From: Zarea fungicola
Lineage: Eukaryota; Ascomycota; Sordariomycetes; Hypocreales; Cordycipitaceae
Length of the DNA stretch: 24,265 nucleotides
Assembly: GCA_900169235.1 (NCBI GenBank)
Contig: FWCC01000084.1
Span: 1-24,265 of the forward strand
Direction of reading: 5' to 3'
The first letter of the stretch is position 1; each line of letters starts with the position of its first letter. A model generated the notes under the pieces. It did not search any database and was not told the DNA's origin. It saw only the letters and a list, made by a program, of their open reading frames with translations. Positions 21,745 through 24,265 of the stretch are shown here, piece after piece. The translations under genes and the position numbers were made by a program.

Positions 21745-21815
21745 GCCTGATTAGCATAAAAGTAATGCAATTGTTTTGTAATCAATGGAAGCAAGGGCGG
21801 TACTTGTATTGGGCT
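21745..21815 (+). tRNA. trnT: tRNA-Thr(UGU)
   Basis: Acceptor GCCTGAT/ATTGGGC, D stem GCAT/ATGC, anticodon loop TTTGTAA (TGT) closed by ATTG/CAAT with a T-T pair at 31-39, T stem GCAAG/CTTGT. The T loop is GGCGGTA and the D loop AAAAGTA, both lacking the standard elbow bases. Confidence 0.87.
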
Positions 21816-21818
21816 TAA

Positions 21819-21890
21819 GGATTAGTAGTCAAGTGGTAAGACATAGCTCTTTCAATGCTACCATCGCGGGTTCGATCCCTGTCTAGTCTA
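21819..21890 (+). tRNA. trnE: tRNA-Glu(UUC)
   Basis: Acceptor GGATTAG/CTAGTCT, anticodon loop CTTTCAA (TTC) closed by TAGC/GCTA with a T-T pair at 31-39, T arm GCGGG-TTCGATC-CCTGT. Confidence 0.93.
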
Positions 21891-21892
21891 TA

Positions 21893-21961
21893 GCGGATTG
21901 GTGTAACAGGAACACATTCGGCTCATGATCGAAAAATATTGGTGCAATTCCTTTGTCCGCG
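21893..21961 (+). tRNA. trnM: tRNA-Met(CAU), first copy
   Basis: Acceptor GCGGAT/GTCCGC, D arm GTGT-AACAGGA-ACAC, anticodon stem TTCGG/TCGAA with loop CTCATGA (CAT). The T arm is degenerate: loop TGCAATT is closed firmly only by GG/CC. Confidence 0.9.
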
Positions 21962-21974
21962 TTATATTATAAAA

Positions 21975-22047
21975 GGGGCTATAGCTCAATCGGTAGAGCA
22001 TACTGCTCATAACAGTACTGTTAAGTGTTCAAGTCACTTTAGCCCTA
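21975..22047 (+). tRNA. trnM: tRNA-Met(CAU), second copy
   Basis: Acceptor GGGGCTA/TAGCCCT, D stem GCTC/GAGC, anticodon stem TACTG/CAGTA with loop CTCATAA (CAT), T arm AAGTG-TTCAAGT-CACTT. The initiator or elongator role cannot be settled from sequence alone. Confidence 0.94.
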
Positions 22048-22050
22048 TAT

Positions 22051-22132
22051 GTCCGAGTGGTGAAATTGGTAAACACAACAAACTTAAGCTTTGTAGACTC
22101 CGGTCTTGAAGGTTCAAGTCCTTTCTTGGATA
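22051..22132 (+). tRNA. trnL: tRNA-Leu(UAA)
   Basis: Acceptor GTCCGAG/CTTGGAT, anticodon stem ACAAA/TTTGT with loop CTTAAGC (TAA, UUR codons), long variable arm, T arm GAAGG-TTCAAGT-CCTTT. Confidence 0.95.
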
Positions 22133-22138
22133 TTAAAA

Positions 22139-22210
22139 GGGGGTATAATTCAATTGGTAGAATGTTAACCTTGCACGTTAAAAGCCTAGGTTCGATTCCT
22201 AGTATCTCCA
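22139..22210 (+). tRNA. trnA: tRNA-Ala(UGC)
   Basis: Acceptor GGGGGTA/TATCTCC, anticodon stem TTAAC/GTTAA with loop CTTGCAC (TGC), T arm CTAGG-TTCGATT-CCTAG. Confidence 0.95.
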
Positions 22211-22211
22211 A

Positions 22212-22284
22212 GCTTGTGAAGCTCAATTGGTTGAGCGAAATATTGAAGCTATTTAGGTTGTAAGTTCGAATCTTATCACGAGCA
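22212..22284 (+). tRNA. trnF: tRNA-Phe(GAA)
   Basis: Acceptor GCTTGTG/CACGAGC, D stem GCTC/GAGC, anticodon stem AAATA/TATTT with loop TTGAAGC (GAA). Confidence 0.95.
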
Positions 22285-22289
22285 ATAAA

Positions 22290-22362
22290 GGGATTTTAGT
22301 ATAACGGTGAATGCATATGACTTTTAATCATCAAAATGTAGGTTCGATTCCTACAAATCCTA
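22290..22362 (+). tRNA. trnK: tRNA-Lys(UUU)
   Basis: Acceptor GGGATTT/AAATCCT, anticodon loop CTTTTAA (TTT) closed by ATGA/TCAT, T arm GTAGG-TTCGATT-CCTAC. Confidence 0.95.
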
Positions 22363-22390
22363 TAAATTATAGGTCTATCTATATCCTATG

Positions 22391-22425
22391 TTATTATGAA
22401 TTTATATTAGAATTTATAGTAATAA
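22391..22425 (+). repeat. Weak stem-loop abutting trnL(UAG)
   Basis: TTATTA pairs with TAATAA (6 bp, plus one T-G) around a loop of about 21 nt. It ends on the base before trnL. It is a marginal member of the tRNA-adjacent set. Confidence 0.25.
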
Positions 22426-22510
22426 ACGGATATGCCGGAATTGGTAGACGGGATGGTCTTAGGAACCATTGAAAAATACATTCGTATAGGTTCGACCCCT
22501 ATTATCTGTA
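22426..22510 (+). tRNA. trnL: tRNA-Leu(UAG)
   Basis: Acceptor ACGGATA/TATCTGT, anticodon stem ATGGT/ACCAT with loop CTTAGGA (TAG, CUN codons), long variable arm, T arm ATAGG-TTCGACC-CCTAT. Confidence 0.95.
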
Positions 22511-22513
22511 TTA

Positions 22514-22586
22514 TATCTCGTAGATTAATAGGCAAATCATGAATTTTTGGTATTCAATAGTGGGTGTTCGAATCACCTCGAGATAA
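22514..22586 (+). tRNA. trnQ: tRNA-Gln(UUG)
   Basis: Acceptor TATCTCG/CGAGATA, anticodon stem TGAAT/ATTCA with loop TTTTGGT (TTG), T loop TTCGAAT. Confidence 0.95.
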
Positions 22587-22606
22587 CACAAATTTCAGGA
22601 TATAAG

Positions 22607-22679
22607 GTAATTGTAGCTCAATAGGTAGAGTGACTATTTGTGGCATAGTTGGTTCCCGGTTCGATTCCGGGCATTTACC
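22607..22679 (+). tRNA. trnH: tRNA-His(GUG)
   Basis: Acceptor GTAATTG/CATTTAC with one T-T mismatch and C73. An encoded G at 22606 can supply the G-1 required by His-tRNA synthetase. Anticodon stem ACTAT/ATAGT with loop TTGTGGC (GTG), T arm CCCGG-TTCGATT-CCGGG. Confidence 0.93.
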
Positions 22680-22685
22680 CTTTAA

Positions 22686-22757
22686 GCCTGAGTAGTTCAA
22701 CGGTTAGAACACTGATCTCATACATTGGTAATAAGAGTTCGATTCTCTTCTCAGGCT
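22686..22757 (+). tRNA. trnM: tRNA-Met(CAU), third copy
   Basis: Acceptor GCCTGAG/CTCAGGC, anticodon stem CTGAT/ATTGG with loop CTCATAC (CAT), T arm AAGAG-TTCGATT-CTCTT. It lies 7 nt before nad2. Confidence 0.95.
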
Positions 22758-22764
22758 AAGTATA

Positions 22765-24265
22765 ATGATAATAATTTCTATTTTATCTCTTTTACTTTCT
22801 AATTCCGTTAATTTAAGACGTGATGTATCTATTCTATATAATAGAATAGCTATACTTATTTTACTATATTGCATAGTACATGATTTTACTTCTTTAACTG
22901 TAGTGACTAAAGGTATAGGACTACATGGAGGTTTATTATTAATTAATAATCTTACACAAATTTTCCATATATTTGTGTTTATTATTACTATATTCATTTT
23001 AACTTTAACTAGTTTTTACCCTAGAAAAGTTTGAGTATCTGAACATTCTTCATTATTAGATCTTTTATCTAATAAATTTATATATTATAATACTAAAATT
23101 ATTAATAAAATGGCTGAACATTTAAAAATTATAGAATATCCTTTAATTTTATTATTTATTGTTACTGGTGCTATATTTTTAATGTCTAGTAATGACTTAA
23201 TTACTATATTCTTAGCTATTGAATTACAAAGTTATGGTTTATATATATTAAGTACTATATATAGAAATTCAGAATTATCTACTACAGGTGGATTAATTTA
23301 TTTCTTATTAGGAGGATTAAGTTCTTGTTTTATCTTATTAGGTACAGGTTTATTATATGCTAATAGTGGTAGTACTAGTTTAGATAGTTTATATATTATA
23401 ACTAGTATTAGTGATATTCATTCTACAGAATTATGATATTCACCTAATTACATTAATTTATCATTAGTTATATTTAGTGTAGGTTTCTTATTTAAAATAA
23501 GTGCAGCACCATTCCATTTCTGATCTCCAGATGTTTATGATGCTATTCCTACTATTGTTACTACTTTTGTAGCATTAATAGCTAAAGTATCTATATTTAT
23601 ATTATTATTACAATTAGTTTATTATACTAATGCAGATCTTACTATGAATAATTGAACATTTATATTATTATTAAGTTCATTATTTTCATTAATAGTAGGT
23701 ACTGTTGTAGGTTTAACTCAATTTAGAATTAAAAGATTATTAGCTTATAGTACAATTTCACACGTTGGATTTATGTTATTAGCTTTAAGTATTTCTAGTA
23801 TTGAATCTACACAAGCACTTATATTCTATTTAACACAATATATAATTAGTAATTTAAATGCCTTTATTATATTATTAGCTATAGGTTTTTCATTATATTG
23901 CTATACTAGTGATAATAAAGAACATGAAGAATTATTAGATAAAACAAATTCACCTATCCAATTAATAACACAATTAAAAGGTTATTTCTTTATAAATCCT
24001 GTTTTAGCTTTAAGTTTAACTATTACTATATTCTCTTTTGCAGGAATACCTCCTTTATTAGGATTCTTCGGTAAACAGATGGTATTAAGTGCTGCTTTAG
24101 ATAAAGGTTTATACTTCATAACTTTAATTGCTATATTGACTAGTGTTATTGGAGGAATATATTATTTAACAATCGTTAAAGAAATGTTCTTTAGTAAATC
24201 AGAATATAAAGTAAATACTTTATTAGAAAATTTAAAATTAAAAGGAAATATATATAATAATCAAA
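22765..24265 (+). CDS. nad2: NADH dehydrogenase subunit 2 (complex I), main part
   Basis: ND2 is an antiporter-like proton-pumping subunit of complex I. The frame starts [20 protein letters not shown], the typical fungal ND2 start, 7 nt after trnM. UGA codons (first at 23035, in RKVWVSE) read as Trp. Family blocks include [40 protein letters not shown] with the membrane Glu, the discontinuous-helix region [38 protein letters not shown], and [15 protein letters not shown]. The window ends inside the gene, which continues in frame at position 1 to a stop at 155, for 551 residues in total. Confidence 0.97.

Noticed and set aside
22029..22263. Overlapping short ORFs on both strands
   Set aside because: They are read-throughs of trnL, trnA and trnF.
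22704..22997. 97-codon ORF on the minus strand
   Set aside because: It is antisense to the start of nad2 and trnM, with no family resemblance.

Overview
The window is an AT-rich fungal mitochondrial genome, apparently complete and circular, opened inside nad2. The last codons at 24265 continue in frame into positions 1-155: base 24265 plus bases 1-2 form one Lys codon, and the frame ends at a TAA at 153-155. UGA is read as Trp throughout (genetic code 4), and a tRNA-Trp with anticodon UCA is present. All genes lie on the + strand. The order nad2-nad3-atp9-cox2-trnR-nad4L-nad5-cob-trnC-cox1-(orf)-trnR-nad1-nad4-atp8-atp6-rns-trnY,D,S,N-cox3-trnG-nad6-trnV,I,S,W,P-rnl(rps3)-trnT,E,M,M,L,A,F,K,L,Q,H,M is the order I know from Hypocreales (Sordariomycetes). 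The compact size of 24.3 kb fits small genomes of that order. I cannot name the species.

Layout. 1-7505: nad2 end, nad3, atp9, cox2, trnR(ACG), nad4L/nad5 (1-nt overlap), cob, trnC, cox1. 7525-8541: an unrecognised 338-codon ORF with an N-terminal membrane segment, a Ser/Asn-rich middle and a globular-looking C-terminus. 8564-12706: trnR(UCU), the longest gene-free stretch (about 330 nt), nad1, nad4, atp8, atp6. About 12970-14425: small-subunit rRNA, followed by four tRNAs. 14994-16594: cox3, trnG, nad6. 16640-17061: five tRNAs. About 17158-21705: large-subunit rRNA with the only intron (group I, 19485-21167), which encodes ribosomal protein S3. 21745-22757: twelve tRNAs. 22765 to the end: nad2.

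Function. The 14 standard proteins are seven complex I subunits, cytochrome b, three cytochrome oxidase subunits and three ATP synthase subunits. With two rRNAs, rps3 and 25 tRNAs covering all 20 amino acids, they make the usual self-contained mitochondrial expression set. No homing endonuclease gene and no protein-gene intron is present.

Most interesting points: (i) eight tRNA genes that follow a spacer are each preceded, 0-2 nt from their 5' end, by a stem-loop of 8-16 paired bases with unrelated sequence, while tRNAs tightly packed behind another tRNA lack it; (ii) the unknown cox1-nad1 ORF with atypical codon use; (iii) an isolated G-rich, quadruplex-like 15-mer after atp9; (iv) a tRNA-Thr with an odd elbow and a tRNA-Gly with two A-C mismatches in its anticodon stem.
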